Positions 26,927 through 35,574 of a DNA stretch of 64,000 nucleotides are shown here, one piece after another. The DNA comes from Natrialba magadii ATCC 43099. GTDB taxonomy: Archaea > Halobacteriota > Halobacteria > Halobacteriales > Natrialbaceae. Position 1 is the first letter of the stretch. Every line of letters starts with the position of its first letter. The stretch covers positions 3,348,001 to 3,412,000 of the forward strand of contig NC_013922.1 of the NCBI RefSeq assembly GCF_000025625.1, given 5' to 3'. Made by a program: the position numbers and the translations under genes. Under the pieces are notes generated by a model. That model had not been told where the DNA came from. It did no database searches and saw nothing but the letters and a program-made list of their open reading frames with translations.

Positions 26927-27630
26927 GGTGAATCAGCCCAGTTGTAGCGCATGACGAGGTCGTCCTCGTCGATCTCGTGTGCGAGTTTCTGTACGAGTTC
27001 GTCCTTTTCGAGGTCGCCGAACTCCTCGAGTTCGTACGGTTTGACGACGACGGACGAGGACTCGCCGTTCTTGATTCGCTCCTGGAGTTTGAGGACGCCG
27101 TAGAGCAGCGCCTCCGGTCGCGGTGGGCAACCGGGGACGTGAATGTCGATGGGGATGATCTCCTCGGCACCCTTGACGACGTTGTACCCCTCCTGGAACG
27201 GGCCGCCGGAGATCGTACAGGAGCCCATGCCGACGACGAACTTCGGTTCGGGCATCTGGTCGTAGACGCGCTTCATGCGCGGGCCGAACTTGGAGACGAT
27301 CGTTCCGGGGACGATCATCACGTCGGCCTGTCGCGGCGAGGCGCGGGGGACGCCGGCCCCGAATCGGTCCAGGTCGTGTTTGATCGCGTACGTGTGCATC
27401 ATCTCGATGCTGCAGCAGGCGATCCCGAACTGGAGCATGAACATCGAGTTCCCGCGAACCCAGTTCATGAACTCGTCGAACTTCGTGAGGATGAACGGCG
27501 ACGCGCCGAACGCCTCGCGAAGCTTGGAGTTGAAGCGGTCGTCGACACCCTCGCCGATTCGGGCGTCGCGGGTGTCCGTCGACGGCGCTGTGCTGTCGTA
27601 GATCGTTTGTCGTGGTTCGTCGCTACTCAT
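26923..27630 (-). CDS. nuoB: Complex I subunit B, cluster N2
   Basis: A 235-residue subunit that holds the terminal [4Fe-4S] cluster N2. The motif is seen as FGIACCSIEMMHTY near residues 68-81 (two adjacent cysteines), VVGMGSCTISGGPF near 135, and VPGCPPRPEALLYG near 170. The first 50 residues are a hydrophilic extension. The start at 27630 overlaps the A stop (ATGA). Confidence 0.94.
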   Translation of the reverse strand: MSSDEPRQTIYDSTAPSTDTRDARIGEGVDDRFNSKLREAFGASPFILTKFDEFMNWVRGNSMFMLQFGIACCSIEMMHTYAIKHDLDRFGAGVPRASPRQADVMIVPGTIVSKFGPRMKRVYDQMPEPKFVVGMGSCTISGGPFQEGYNVVKGAEEIIPIDIHVPGCPPRPEALLYGVLKLQERIKNGESSSVVVKPYELEEFGDLEKDELVQKLAHEIDEDDLVMRYNWADSP

Positions 27631-28040
27631 GGTCGGTTATGCTCGGATTCTACCTGACGAGGTGTCTGTGCCCACTGGACCGCACCCTTTCGCCACGCCC
27701 ACGCGAGTCCGACGAGGAGGATCGTGACGAAAAGCACCATTGGGCCGAGGATCTCGAGCAGCGAGACGGCGTCCGATTCGACGGCATCCAGGTACACGAC
27801 CGCCCACGGAAACAGAAGGACGGTTTCGATATCGAAGATGAGGAACAGAAGCGCAACCATGTAGTACTGGATGTTGAACCGGACGCGCGTGTCGCCGGTC
27901 GGGATCTCGCCACTCTCGTAGGTGGCACGTTTGCTCGTTTCGGGTACACTCGGGCGCAGAAGGTACGATACCGCCATCATACCGAGCGGTATCAGTACTC
28001 CCACGAGTGCAAGCGCCCCGATCGCTATCCAATCGTTCAT
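27627..28040 (-). CDS. nuoA: Complex I subunit A, first gene of the operon
   Basis: A 137-residue, three-helix subunit. The conserved loop YESGEIPTGDTRVRFNIQYYMVALLFLIFDIETVLLFPWAV near residues 43-83 is typical. The start is taken at 28040 (MNDWIAIGAL); codons further upstream in the frame read poorly. A TATA-like element (CTTATGTG on the minus strand, about 28072-28079) lies some 35 nt upstream and may start the 11-gene transcript. No gene for E, F or G lies near. Confidence 0.92.
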   Translation of the reverse strand: MNDWIAIGALALVGVLIPLGMMAVSYLLRPSVPETSKRATYESGEIPTGDTRVRFNIQYYMVALLFLIFDIETVLLFPWAVVYLDAVESDAVSLLEILGPMVLFVTILLVGLAWAWRKGAVQWAQTPRQVESEHNRP

Positions 28041-28353
28041 CTCCGTAACGTTCGGGAGTTTAAACCGCATGCACATAAGGGTTGATTGTTCGTTTTCCGG
28101 CCCAAGACGGGCCAAATAGAGAGATCAGCCATAAACTATCCGGCCGAATAATTGCCGTAGACTCGCCGTACGCGTTCCCGGCGGAACGTACCGCTATGCA
28201 GGAGCTCCATCGTCCGAATAAGTGGTGAAAAATAGTGATGGTCGCGCCATGGGCTGTCCGGCTGCACGAGGGGAGTGGACCGCCGGCGCATCTGCGCGAC
28301 GATAGTACTCCGCTTCCTCCTCTTCTACTCCGCTTCCTCCTCTTCTACTCCGG
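28041..28353. other. Intergenic interval between complex I and purE
   Basis: The right-hand part, 28306-28345, is a perfect two-copy 20-bp direct repeat beginning TACTCCGCTTCC just after the purE stop. The left part carries the complex I promoter region. No gene is seen in the 313 bp. Confidence 0.6.
28306..28345. repeat. 20-bp direct repeat, two perfect copies
   Basis: Two identical 20-bp pyrimidine-rich copies in tandem directly follow the purE stop codon on the transcript side. A truncated third copy reaches into the stop region of purE. Confidence 0.8.
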
Positions 28354-28998
28354 CTACTCCGACTCGCCGCGCTCGCGGAAAGCCGGCGTTCCGTTGTCGT
28401 GTAACTCGCGCGAAACGGCACCGACACCGTCGCGCAGTTCCTCGTGGTAAGCCACAAGTCGGTTACGGACCTCGTCGTGCTGACGTGCGAGGATCTGCGC
28501 TGCCGAGAGCGCGGCGTTGAAGGATTTGCCGGCGTCGACGGCGACCAGCGGCGCACCCGCCGGCATCCCGATCACGCTGTCGACGGATTTCTCCTGAACT
28601 GGAACGCCGATCACGGGGAGCGGGTACGCGACCGACGCCGTCATATTCGGTAGATCCGCGGACTTCCCGCCGGCACCCGCAATGATAAGCTCTAGTCCGC
28701 GCTCCTCTGCCGTCTCTGCGTAGGCCGTCATCAAATCGGGTGTTCGGTGAGCCGAGGTGACGTACGTCTCGAACGTGAATCGCTCGTCCGGTGGGCGCTC
28801 GTAATCGGTCTGCTCGGCAAATCCGAGTTCGTCGACGAAGGCGTCGTACGCGCCGGGGCGCTTCCCGCCGGTCATCATCGTTTCGAGGTCGGAATCGCTG
28901 CCCATCACGATTCCAACGTCTGGTGTTTCGGCGTCGGGCCGGTCCTGGTCGGCCTCGGCGTGCAGTCGATCGATCAGCTCGGAAACGGTCTCGCTCAT
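28354..28998 (-). CDS. purE: N5-CAIR mutase, purine synthesis
   Basis: A 214-residue class I PurE that moves the carboxyl of N5-CAIR to give CAIR. The substrate-binding elements are seen as VGIVMGSDSDLETM near residues 30-43, TSAHRTPDL near 82, and GAGGKSADLPNMTAS near 105. The C-terminal 40 residues extend beyond the core. The start at 28998 (MSETVSEL) leaves 14 bp to the end of purK, so the two are one operon with purK first. Confidence 0.93.
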   Translation of the reverse strand: MSETVSELIDRLHAEADQDRPDAETPDVGIVMGSDSDLETMMTGGKRPGAYDAFVDELGFAEQTDYERPPDERFTFETYVTSAHRTPDLMTAYAETAEERGLELIIAGAGGKSADLPNMTASVAYPLPVIGVPVQEKSVDSVIGMPAGAPLVAVDAGKSFNAALSAAQILARQHDEVRNRLVAYHEELRDGVGAVSRELHDNGTPAFRERGESE

Positions 28999-29012
28999 AG
29001 GTGACAGTTCTC

Positions 29013-30227
29013 TCACTCCGACGTGAACGTGACGGACTCCTCGAGTTCCCGAGCGGCCGCCAGCAGCTCGTCAGTCGTCTCGTCCTTACGGCCCGACAGC
29101 GTGACGTGCCCCATCTTTCGCAGCGGACGGGCCTCGCGCTTGCCGTACCAGTGGAGGTTCGCACCCGGCGTCTCGAGGATCCGGTCAACGTTTCGCAGTG
29201 CAGCGGGCTGAGACTCCTCGACGTCGCCGAGCAGGTTCACCGACACCGTCGGCGACCGCAGCTCTGTGGCTGCGAGTGGCCAGCCGAGCACCGCGCGGGC
29301 GTGCTGTTCGAACTGCGAACTCTGTGCACCCTCGATCGTCCAGTGACCGGAGTTGTGCGGACGTGGTGCGATTTCGTTGAGCAGAATCTCCCCGTCCTGC
29401 TCTCGCGGGCTCCCCCCGCTCGAATCTTCCGAGGCGCTATGCGCCTCGCTCGTCTCAAAGAGTTCGATACCGTAGACGCCGCGACCCTCCATTACCTCGA
29501 GGACATCCGCAGCGACCTCACGAGCGCGCTCCTCGACAGCGTCGGCCGAGCCCGCCGGCACGACTGTCTCCCGCAGGATCTCGTCCTCGTGAATGTTCTC
29601 TCCGATCGGGAACGTCGCGATTTCGTCGTCGCCCTTGACGGCGATCACCGAAATCTCGCGCTCGAAGTCGACGAACGCCTCGACCATCGCCGGCCCGGCG
29701 ACGGACTCGAGTGCATCCTCGGCCTCGTCGGCTGACTCGACAGGGACGTTGCCGCGGCCGTCGTAGCCGCCGGTACGCGCCTTGAGCATCACCGGCGCGC
29801 CGTAATCGTCGATCGCCGCGCGGATATCGTCGGCGTCCTCGACCGCCCGGAACGGCGGGACCGGAACGCCGGCGGACTCGAGTTCCTGCTTCTGGACCAG
29901 TTTGTCGTGGATCGTCTCGAGTGTCTCGGGTTTTGGATGGACTGGTGTGCCGGAGTCCTCGCTGACGCGCTCGAGGACGTCCTGGTCCGCGAGTTCGATT
30001 TCGAACGTGAGCACGTCGGCGCGAGCAGCGAGTTCGCGAATGCCCGCCTCGTCGTCGAAGCCGGCGACGATCTGGTCGCGGGCGACGGGAGCCGCGGGGC
30101 AGTCGGCCGTGGGGTCGAGGACGATGACCTCGACGCCCAGTGGCGAGGCTGCTTCGGCGAGCATGCGCCCGAGCTGTCCACCACCGACGACGCCGATCGT
30201 TGGACCTGGCGTCTGTAAGGTCGTCAT
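29013..30227 (-). CDS. purK: N5-CAIR synthetase, ATP-grasp
   Basis: A 404-residue ATP-grasp ligase that carboxylates AIR with ATP and bicarbonate. The N-terminal Rossmann-like GVVGGGQLGRMLAEAA near residue 13 is characteristic. The ATP-grasp core has VMLKARTGGYDGRGN near 150 and a metal-binding end ILLNEIAPRPHNSGHWTIEGAQSSQFEQH near 280. Compared with typical proteins, residues about 260-280 (SEAHSASEDSSGGSPREQDG) are a hydrophilic insert. The start at 30227 gives MTTLQTPG; the frame further upstream is not protein-like. Confidence 0.92.
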   Translation of the reverse strand: MTTLQTPGPTIGVVGGGQLGRMLAEAASPLGVEVIVLDPTADCPAAPVARDQIVAGFDDEAGIRELAARADVLTFEIELADQDVLERVSEDSGTPVHPKPETLETIHDKLVQKQELESAGVPVPPFRAVEDADDIRAAIDDYGAPVMLKARTGGYDGRGNVPVESADEAEDALESVAGPAMVEAFVDFEREISVIAVKGDDEIATFPIGENIHEDEILRETVVPAGSADAVEERAREVAADVLEVMEGRGVYGIELFETSEAHSASEDSSGGSPREQDGEILLNEIAPRPHNSGHWTIEGAQSSQFEQHARAVLGWPLAATELRSPTVSVNLLGDVEESQPAALRNVDRILETPGANLHWYGKREARPLRKMGHVTLSGRKDETTDELLAAARELEESVTFTSE

Positions 30228-30341
30228 TGGCGGGTGTTGCGTGTGATTCCGCTTAAGAATTGGCAATCGGGGATCAGAACCGGTGTCGTCATCGAGATGG
30301 TCTCTCGACACCCCAATATAATTCGAGCCCGAAAAAGAAGG

Positions 30342-30349
30342 TATTTTGT
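30342..30349 (+). promoter_or_regulatory. TATA-like box for the ABC transporter genes
   Basis: TATTTTGT centred about 27 nt before the GTG at 30373. An ATG at 30371 is in another frame that stops after about 28 codons, so the transcript likely begins at or near the GTG. Confidence 0.5.
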
Positions 30350-30372
30350 ATGTGATGTTAGAACAGTAATAT

Positions 30373-31296
30373 GTGGTCGCTGAGGAATATCCGCCGGGGA
30401 GTCAATCCGACGAGACGACGTCAGCACGACGCGAGGCAACGCAGCCGATACTGGTAGTCGACGACTTGACGAAGACCTACGACATCGACGAAGAGACGAC
30501 GACCGCGGTAGATGGCGTTTCGTTCACCGTCGACGAGGGAACCGTCGTCGGGCTGCTCGGCCCGAACGGCGCTGGCAAGACAACGACGATCAAGTTGCTG
30601 CTCGGGCTCGTTCGGCCGAGCAGTGGCACTGCACGAATTGGCGGGGTCGACGTGACCGAATCACCACCCGCCGTCTCACAGACGGTCGCCGCAATGCTCG
30701 AAGGGGCACGAAACGTCTACTGGCGGCTCACCGTTCGCGAGAACATTCGCTTTTTCGCACGACTTGGCGGCCAGCAGGCCGACGCCGACGAGATCGATCG
30801 GTTGATCGCACAGGTCGGCCTCCAGGGGCGAGCCGACGAACCGGTCAACGAACTCTCGCGAGGAATGAAACAGAAAGCCTCGCTGGCCTGTACGCTCGTT
30901 CGAGAGACACCCATCGTCGTTCTCGACGAACCGACGCTGGGTCTCGACGTCGAGAGTTCGTTCGAGCTTCGACAGGAACTCCGGCGACTGGCGACACAGG
31001 AGGAGCGGACGGTCCTCGTTTCGAGTCACGACATGCAGGTGATCGAAGCGCTGTGTGACCGGGTTATCATTCTGAACGAGGGGGACATCCTGGCCGACGA
31101 GACGGTCGAGAACCTCTTGAGTCTGTTTCAGACGCGGTCCGTTCGTGTGACCGTCGAGGGCCAGTTGTCGAGTGCTATCCAGACGGAACTGACGGAACGA
31201 TTCGGCGCGACAGCGTGGACACCCGCGGCGACGGAGACACTGCCACCCACCAGTTCGACGCCACTCGAGTCCAGGGAAACGAGTTCTACGAACTGA
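30373..31296 (+). CDS. ABC-2 type exporter ATPase, C-terminus frameshifted
   Basis: A 307-residue ATP-binding subunit of an ABC exporter. All ATPase motifs are intact: Walker A GPNGAGKTTTIK near residues 65-76, Q-loop region, signature LSRGMKQK near 163, Walker B IVVLDEPTLGLD near 179-190, and the SSHD switch His near 217. After about residue 282 (FGATAW) the sequence becomes a Thr/Ser-rich run and stops, while the family's usual C-terminus continues in the next reading frame (see 31215-31532). The start is a GTG at 30373 with a TATA box 27 nt upstream. The partner permease lies downstream. The ATPase domain alone might still work. Confidence 0.8.
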   Translation: MVAEEYPPGSQSDETTSARREATQPILVVDDLTKTYDIDEETTTAVDGVSFTVDEGTVVGLLGPNGAGKTTTIKLLLGLVRPSSGTARIGGVDVTESPPAVSQTVAAMLEGARNVYWRLTVRENIRFFARLGGQQADADEIDRLIAQVGLQGRADEPVNELSRGMKQKASLACTLVRETPIVVLDEPTLGLDVESSFELRQELRRLATQEERTVLVSSHDMQVIEALCDRVIILNEGDILADETVENLLSLFQTRSVRVTVEGQLSSAIQTELTERFGATAWTPAATETLPPTSSTPLESRETSSTN

Positions 31297-31532
31297 CGGA
31301 TGTGCTCCGGAACTCGGAGACGACCTTCGCCTCCGTCGACACGCTCGAACCGGACTTAGAGGATATTTTCTTGCGTATTATTGAGACCGAGACGGAACAG
31401 GAACAGGAACAGGAACAGGAACAGGAACAGGAACAGGAACAGGAACAGGAACAGGAACAGGAACAGGAACAGGAACAGGAACGGGAACAGGAACAGGAAC
31501 GGGAACAGGAGCAAGTGCACACCGATGGCTAA
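31215..31532 (+). pseudogene. Displaced C-terminus of the ABC ATPase with Glu-Gln tail
   Basis: In the frame one base back from the ATPase gene, residues from GDGDTATHQFDATRVQGNEFYELTDVLR to TLEPDLEDIFLRII match the normal end of ABC-2 ATPases, including the E-P-D-L-E-D-I-F motif. A single lost base at about 31216-31225 would account for the break. The frame then runs through 19 Glu-Gln or Glu-Arg dipeptides and ends at a TAA (31530-31532) overlapping the permease ATG by 8 bp. That overlap suggests this frame is the ancestral end of the ATPase gene. It could be a sequencing error, a true mutation, or frameshifting; no clear slippery site is seen. Confidence 0.7.
31395..31508. repeat. Hexanucleotide GAACAG array, 19 units
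   Basis: Nineteen tandem GAACAG units (two are GAACGG). In the ATPase C-terminal frame they encode Glu-Gln with two Glu-Arg. In the permease frame they read Asn-Arg. The six-base unit keeps either frame when copy number changes. Confidence 0.95.
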
Positions 31533-32301
31533 GCATCACTTGCTCGTTGCCGCAGTCGTCGAGAAGCAACTCGTTCTCCTTAAGCGATACTGGTTCAACA
31601 CGCTCTCGATGCTCCTGGGGATGTACGCTATGTTCGCGCTGGTGTTCTTCGGCGGCCAATCGCTCGGTGGCGCGGACGTCGAGAGCGCTCTCGATATCGT
31701 CGTGATCGGCTTTTTCCTCTTTCTCGCCGCCAGCGCTGCCTACTTCGACGTTGCGAACAGCGTCATGCGGGAAGCGCAGTGGGGAACGCTCGAACAGTTG
31801 TATCTCTCTCCCTACGGAATCGACCGCGTGCTGTGCGTCAAAGCGGTGTTCAACGTTGTCCTCAGTAGCGTCCTCGCGATCGCGTTCCTCGGGCTCATGT
31901 TGCTCACGACCAGTCGGACGCTCTCGGTCGACCTCCTCACTATCGTCCCACTTCTCGTCGTGACGATCCTGCCGGCGATCGGCATCGGCTACGTCGTCGC
32001 CGGCCTCTCGTTGCTGTACAAGCGAATCGAAAACGTCCAGCAACTGCTACAGTTCGGCTTCGCTGGGCTGATTGCCGCTCCGGGAGCCGTTCAGGGGCCC
32101 GTTCTGGCTCTCTTGCCGGTCAGTCCGGGGAGCGACCTCATCACGATCGCGATGACAGAGGGAACCAGACTCTGGGAGTTTCCGCCAGCTGAAATCGTCG
32201 TACTCGTCGTCAATAGCGTCGCCTATCTCGCCGTCGGCTACGTCGTCTTCAGCAGGTTCGTCGATCGAACTCGTGACCGTGGCGTGATGGGTCACTACTG
32301 A
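31525..32301 (+). CDS. ABC-2 type exporter permease
   Basis: A 258-residue permease with six hydrophobic segments (for example MLLGMYAMFALVFFGG, ALDIVVIGFFLFLAASAAYF, VLCVKAVFNVVLSSVLAIAFLGLMLL, LLVVTILPAIGIGYVVAGLSLLY). The stretch ANSVMREAQWGTLEQLYLSPYGIDRVL is the coupling-helix region typical of ABC-2 permeases. The ATG at 31525 overlaps the displaced ATPase end by 8 bp. The substrate is unknown. An open frame extends upstream through the hexamer array, but it reads as Asn-Arg repeats and is not a plausible N-terminus. Confidence 0.85.
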   Translation: MAKHHLLVAAVVEKQLVLLKRYWFNTLSMLLGMYAMFALVFFGGQSLGGADVESALDIVVIGFFLFLAASAAYFDVANSVMREAQWGTLEQLYLSPYGIDRVLCVKAVFNVVLSSVLAIAFLGLMLLTTSRTLSVDLLTIVPLLVVTILPAIGIGYVVAGLSLLYKRIENVQQLLQFGFAGLIAAPGAVQGPVLALLPVSPGSDLITIAMTEGTRLWEFPPAEIVVLVVNSVAYLAVGYVVFSRFVDRTRDRGVMGHY

Positions 32302-32350
32302 TCGCCTAGACGCAGCGGGCTGTGACAGAACGGAGAGAGACGGGTACGCG

Positions 32351-33622
32351 TCAGCTGCGCTCGTGTACCTCGAGTACCTTACCCGCCGCAATCGTCTGGC
32401 CCATGTCCCGAATCGCGAAGCTTCCCAGTTCGGGAATATCGCCCGATGGCTCGATGCTGAGTGGCTTCTGCGGGCGAATCGTCACGACCGCAGCGTCACC
32501 CGACTGGATGTAGTCTGGGTCTTCGTCTGCGACCTCCCCACTCGAGGGATCCATCTTTCGGTCGATGGATTCGATCGTGCAGGCGACCTGTGCGGTGTGG
32601 GCGTGGAAGACCGGCGTGTACCCCGCGGTGATGACCGAGGGATGTTGCATGACGACGATCTGGGCCTGGAACGTTTCGGCGACGCTTGGCGGCTCGTCCG
32701 CCGGACCGCAGACGTCACCGCGGCGGATGTCGTCCTTGCCGATGCCGCGGACGTTGAAGCCGACGTTGTCGCCGGGTCTGGCCTCTGGAACCTCCTCGTG
32801 GTGCATCTCGATCGTCTTGACCTCGCCGCTGACGTCGCTCGGCTGGAACGAGACGGAGTCGCCGACGTTCATGATGCCGGTTTCGATGCGGCCGACGGGA
32901 ACGGTGCCAATACCCGAAATCGTGTAGACGTCCTGAATCGGCAGCCGAAGTGGCGCGTCAGTCGGTGGTTCGGGCTCTGGCAGGTCGTTTAGTGCCTCGA
33001 GAAGGATCTCGCCGTCATACCAGTCCGTGTTCTCCGAGTGCTCGGCGACGTTGTCCCCCTCGAACGCCGAAACAGGAATGAACGAGGCGTCTTCGGTGTT
33101 GAACTGGACCTGGTTGAGCAGCTGCGTGACTTCGTCGACGACCTCATCGTACGTCGATTCCTTGTAGTCGACGATGTCCATCTTGTTGACGGCGACGATG
33201 AGTTCGTCGATGCCCAGCGTGCGTGCGAGGAAGACGTGTTCCTGCGTCTGCGGCGCGACGCCGTCGTCCGCTGCGACGACGAGGACAGCGTGATCAGCCT
33301 GGCTCGCGCCCGTAATCATGTTCTTCACGAAGTCGCGGTGGCCCGGCGTGTCGACGATAGTGAAGTCGTACGCGTCGGTCGAGAACTCCTGGTGGGCGAT
33401 GTCGATGGTGACGCCGCGCTCGCGCTCCTCGGAGAGATTGTCCATGACGTAGGCGAACTCGAAGCCGCCTTTCCCCTTCTCCTCGGCCTCCTCGCGGTGC
33501 TGTTCGATGACGTGCTCGGGGACGCTCCCCGTCTCGTAGAGGAGTCGCCCGACGAGCGTGCTCTTGCCGTGGTCGACGTGGCCAATGATGGCCAGGTTCT
33601 GGTGTTGACTGGTGTCGCTCAT
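32351..33622 (-). CDS. tef1a: Translation elongation factor 1-alpha
   Basis: A 423-residue GTPase that brings aminoacyl-tRNA to the ribosome. The G motifs are GHVDHGKST near residues 14-22, the switch region with RGVTIDIAH near 66, DTPGH near 87-91, NKMD near 143 and SAF near 182. Domains 2 and 3 follow, with [15 protein letters not shown] and the conserved [15 protein letters not shown]. The third motif reads D-T-P-G-H where most archaeal EF-1alpha proteins have D-C-P-G-H. The gene is not followed by rpsJ as is usual, so a second, paralogous copy is possible. The start at 33622 is chosen on family length. Confidence 0.9.
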   Translation of the reverse strand: MSDTSQHQNLAIIGHVDHGKSTLVGRLLYETGSVPEHVIEQHREEAEEKGKGGFEFAYVMDNLSEERERGVTIDIAHQEFSTDAYDFTIVDTPGHRDFVKNMITGASQADHAVLVVAADDGVAPQTQEHVFLARTLGIDELIVAVNKMDIVDYKESTYDEVVDEVTQLLNQVQFNTEDASFIPVSAFEGDNVAEHSENTDWYDGEILLEALNDLPEPEPPTDAPLRLPIQDVYTISGIGTVPVGRIETGIMNVGDSVSFQPSDVSGEVKTIEMHHEEVPEARPGDNVGFNVRGIGKDDIRRGDVCGPADEPPSVAETFQAQIVVMQHPSVITAGYTPVFHAHTAQVACTIESIDRKMDPSSGEVADEDPDYIQSGDAAVVTIRPQKPLSIEPSGDIPELGSFAIRDMGQTIAAGKVLEVHERS

Positions 33623-33793
33623 AGTGATGTGTTCCCCTAGCAATGGTACTCGCGTTTGCGCCTAAACCCTTGTTCTCCCTGGGCTGAACCGTTCAACACT
33701 CACAATTGTCGCTACCGATGACTCGTCCGGGCCGGGTCGTCGTTCGCTCCGAGACCGCTTGCGCTCGTCCGGTGTATTCGCCAATAACGGTAC

Positions 33794-33801
33794 CTCTTTT
33801 A
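33794..33801 (+). promoter_or_regulatory. TATA-like box for ribH
   Basis: CTCTTTTA centred about 28 nt before the ATG at 33825, consistent with a leaderless transcript. It rules against the longer open frame that begins upstream. Confidence 0.5.
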
Positions 33802-33824
33802 GGCGCGCTCACCTCGGCTCGCGT

Positions 33825-34256
33825 ATGACCACGCTCGGATTGGTGGTCGCGGAGTTCAACCGACCGATCACCGAGCAGATGGAGCAAGAGGCCAAAGCCA
33901 CAGCGCAGGCTGCGGGTGCGACGATCTACGACACCGTTAGCGTCCCTGGTGTCTACGACGCCCCACTCGCGGCGGACCGACTCGCCCGACGGTCGGACGT
34001 CGACGCCGTCGCTGTCATCGGCACCGTCATCACCGGCGATACCAACCACGACCAGGTTATCACCGATGCGACCGCCCAGCAACTCGCAGACGTCAGTCTC
34101 GAGCGTGATACCCCGGTTACACTCGGCGTCACCGGCCCCGGTATGTCCGCGGCCGAAGCGCGCGAGCGCATCGAGAACGCGGGCAAGGCAGTCGAGGGCG
34201 CGATCGACCTCGTCGACGAACTGCCCGCAGCCGACCCGGATGCGACGGCCGACTAG
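33825..34256 (+). CDS. ribH: 6,7-dimethyl-8-ribityllumazine synthase
   Basis: A 143-residue riboflavin-pathway enzyme joining a pyrimidine and a four-carbon phosphate. The start MTTLGLVVAEFNRPITEQM fits the family; the core has VPGVYDAPLAADRL near 46-59, VIGTVITGDTNHDQVITDATAQQL near 67-90, and VTLGVTGPGMSAAEARER near 103. The catalytic His in TNHDQ is present. The gene is single. Confidence 0.92.
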   Translation: MTTLGLVVAEFNRPITEQMEQEAKATAQAAGATIYDTVSVPGVYDAPLAADRLARRSDVDAVAVIGTVITGDTNHDQVITDATAQQLADVSLERDTPVTLGVTGPGMSAAEARERIENAGKAVEGAIDLVDELPAADPDATAD

Positions 34257-34331
34257 CAAGCTCACCACGTACGACTCGCCACGTACACCCACAATCATAA
34301 TCACAATCAACCCCAATCCAAACCCCAACCC

Positions 34332-35480
34332 ATGACCATGGAATTCACCGACCGCGTAACCCGAGTCGAACCGTCAGCAACCCTCGCCATCTCCGCGCTC
34401 GCAACCGAACTCGAGCAGGAGGGCGCGGACGTCGTCGACCTCTCCGTCGGCGAACCTGACTTCCCGACGCCGCAGAACATCGTCGACGCCGGCCAGGACG
34501 CCATGGACGCCGGCCACACCGGCTACACCACCTCCGCCGGCATCCTCAAACTCCGCGAGGCCATCTCCGAGAAACTCGCAGCAGACGGCCTCGACCACGG
34601 CCCAGAAGAGATCATCGTCACCCCTGGCGCGAAGCAGGCGCTCTACGAAATCATCCAGGCACTCGTCCAGGACGGCGACGAAGTCGCGCTGCTCGACCCC
34701 GCGTGGGTCTCCTACGAAGCGATGGTCAAGATGGCCGGCGGCGACCTCACCCGCGTCGACCTCTCCGAGACGGAGTTCCAGCTCGAGCCCGCACTCGACG
34801 ACCTCGAAGCCGCCGTCTCTGACGAGACCGAACTGCTGATCGTTAACTCGCCATCGAACCCGACCGGTGCCGTCTACACCGACGCCGCACTCGAGGGCGT
34901 CCGTGATCTGGCTGTCGAACACGACATCACGGTCATCTCGGACGAAATCTACAAGGAGATTACCTACGGCGTCGAACCGACGAGTCTCGGGACACTCGAG
35001 GGCATGGCCGAGCGCACGATCACCGTCAACGGCTTCTCGAAGGCCTACTCGATGACCGGCTGGCGGCTCGGTTACTTCGCTGGTCCCAAAGACCTGATCG
35101 ACCAGGCCGGCAAACTCCACAGCCACTCGGTCTCCTCGGCTGTCAACTTCGTCCAGCACGCCGGTGTGGAAGCGCTAGAGAACACCGACGACGCAGTCGC
35201 CGACATGGTCGAGGCCTTCGGCGAGCGCCGCGAACTCGTCATCGACCTGCTCGACGACCACGGCGTCGACGTCGCAGTTCCGGACGGCGCGTTCTACATG
35301 ATGCTCCCCGTAGCAGACGACGATCAGGCCTGGTGTGAAGGTGCGATCGAGGACGCCCACGTCGCAACGGTCCCCGGCAGCGCGTTCGGGACACCTGGCT
35401 ACGCGCGAATCTCGTACGCCGCGAGCGAGGAGCGACTCGAGGAGGGTATCGAGCGGCTGGCTGAGGAAGGCTACCTGTAA
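34332..35480 (+). CDS. PLP-dependent aminotransferase, aspartate type
   Basis: A 382-residue class I/II aminotransferase. The cofactor-binding Lys is in NGFSKAYSMTGWRLGYF near residues 234-250; SPSNPTGAVY near 176, ISDEIYKEITY near 202 and the phosphate-binding end YARISYAASEERLEEGI near 356 are also visible. Substrate cannot be read, but the family is the aspartate/aromatic group. The 45 bases before the ATG contain almost no G (CCCCAATCC-type repeats), which leaves no Shine-Dalgarno-like site. Confidence 0.9.
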   Translation: MTMEFTDRVTRVEPSATLAISALATELEQEGADVVDLSVGEPDFPTPQNIVDAGQDAMDAGHTGYTTSAGILKLREAISEKLAADGLDHGPEEIIVTPGAKQALYEIIQALVQDGDEVALLDPAWVSYEAMVKMAGGDLTRVDLSETEFQLEPALDDLEAAVSDETELLIVNSPSNPTGAVYTDAALEGVRDLAVEHDITVISDEIYKEITYGVEPTSLGTLEGMAERTITVNGFSKAYSMTGWRLGYFAGPKDLIDQAGKLHSHSVSSAVNFVQHAGVEALENTDDAVADMVEAFGERRELVIDLLDDHGVDVAVPDGAFYMMLPVADDDQAWCEGAIEDAHVATVPGSAFGTPGYARISYAASEERLEEGIERLAEEGYL

Positions 35481-35543
35481 CGTACCGCTCACCGCTCGCG
35501 CCATTTGCTGCCGTTCGAACACTGCATAGTGGTGGTTCCTCGA

Positions 35544-35550
35544 TTTTATA
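35544..35550 (+). promoter_or_regulatory. TATA-like box for the zinc-finger/HNH gene
   Basis: TTTTATA centred 28 nt before the ATG at 35575, fitting a leaderless transcript. No such element precedes the second half of the gene at 35914. Confidence 0.5.
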
Positions 35551-35574
35551 CGTGATACCGCGGCCAAACGCGGC

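Noticed and set aside
31378-32043. Minus-strand open frame reading Pro-Val repeats
   Set aside because: Artefact of the GAACAG array and antisense of the permease.
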